Source: Candidatus Dormiibacterota bacterium
GTDB taxonomy: Bacteria; Chloroflexota; Dormibacteria; Aeolococcales; Aeolococcaceae
Assembly: GCA_955651875.1 (NCBI GenBank)
Contig: CATPAP010000104.1
Location: 1-5,766 of the forward strand
Reading direction: 5' to 3'
Length of the DNA: 5,766 nt
Shown: piece by piece, positions 5,601 to 5,766 of the stretch
How positions within the stretch are numbered: the first letter of the stretch is position 1
How the letters are laid out: every line of letters begins with the position of its first letter
Position numbers and translations under genes: made by a program
Notes under the pieces: model-generated
What the model was told of the DNA's origin: nothing
Databases searched by the model: none
Seen by the model: the letters and a program-made list of their open reading frames with translations, nothing else

Positions 5601-5766
5601 CTGAAACGGGCCTGCCGAATACCCGTTGATCGTAGCGCGACATGCGTCGCTCGCGCAAACCCTGTTGTTTCTCTGACGCTTCATCCCGCATCGTGTGGAG
5701 TCGCACGCCGTTCCGCGTCAGACCCTGCTTCCGCCCGGTTGACCTGGCAGTGCGCTCGACAATTCC
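5601..5766. other. Unassigned sequence interrupting or following the tRNA half
   Basis: I see no supportable coding region here on either strand. Two short stems are present: AACGGG/CCCGTT (5605-5610 with 5622-5627) and GCGAC/GTCGC (5637-5641 with 5646-5650). GCGCAAACCCTG at 5653-5664 faintly resembles the GAAACCCTG of tRNA group I introns, but no other core element is recognisable. It could be intron, mobile-element end, or ordinary intergenic DNA. Confidence 0.3.

Noticed and set aside
5561..5650. A complete, oddly shaped tRNA folded without any insertion
   Set aside because: The stem ACGGG/CCCGT at 5606-5626 contains a CGAAT and superficially resembles a T-arm, but its loop is 11 bases and nothing after it can pair with the acceptor GCCGGCG.
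5018..5684. Plus frame across the end of the ATPase and minus frame across the tRNA region
   Set aside because: The first is an Arg/Ser/Pro-rich shadow of the ATPase; the second runs through hairpins and the tRNA and has no motif or ribosome site.

Overview
The window comes from a GC-rich bacterium (by eye about two-thirds G+C, with strong G/C preference at third codon positions). A GTG start, an LAAC lipobox, a candidate TANNNT -10 box and an ABC permease with an Ig-like extracellular insert all fit Actinomycetota or a neighbouring high-GC Terrabacteria lineage such as Chloroflexota or Dormibacterota. The phylum cannot be fixed from this sequence alone.

Layout. Positions 1-403 (minus strand) carry the C-terminal part of a YczE-like membrane protein gene. 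It runs off the left edge and is broken by two opposite one-base shifts. Positions 404-598 are a divergent intergenic region with a candidate promoter and two adjacent inverted repeats in the presumed leader. Positions 599-5424 are one compact plus-strand operon encoding a complete CUT1-type carbohydrate ABC importer: lipoprotein substrate-binding protein (599-1930), first permease (1952-3355), second permease (3352-4245) and ATPase (4267-5424). Positions 5425-5560 hold three inverted repeats, the first only four bases after the last stop codon, and a tRNA -10 box. A tRNA-Thr(UGU) begins at 5561 but matches a tRNA only to about 5600, partway into the 3' anticodon stem. The last 166 bases show no gene.

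How it works together. The membrane-anchored binding protein captures a sugar outside the cell and delivers it to the two-permease channel, and the ATPase dimer drives uptake. The binding protein resembles AglE-type alpha-glucoside binders, and the gene order E-F-G-K matches agl-type operons, so an alpha-glucoside such as trehalose, sucrose or maltose is a reasonable but unproven substrate. No regulator or glycosidase gene lies in the window.

The most interesting points are the roughly 140-residue extracellular insert in the first permease, which contains an SdrD/Cna-B-like beta domain; the tRNA-Thr that stops matching at its anticodon stem; and the yczE-like remnant whose two frame changes cancel, leaving a misleading open frame. 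I saw no CRISPR array, insertion sequence or defence system.
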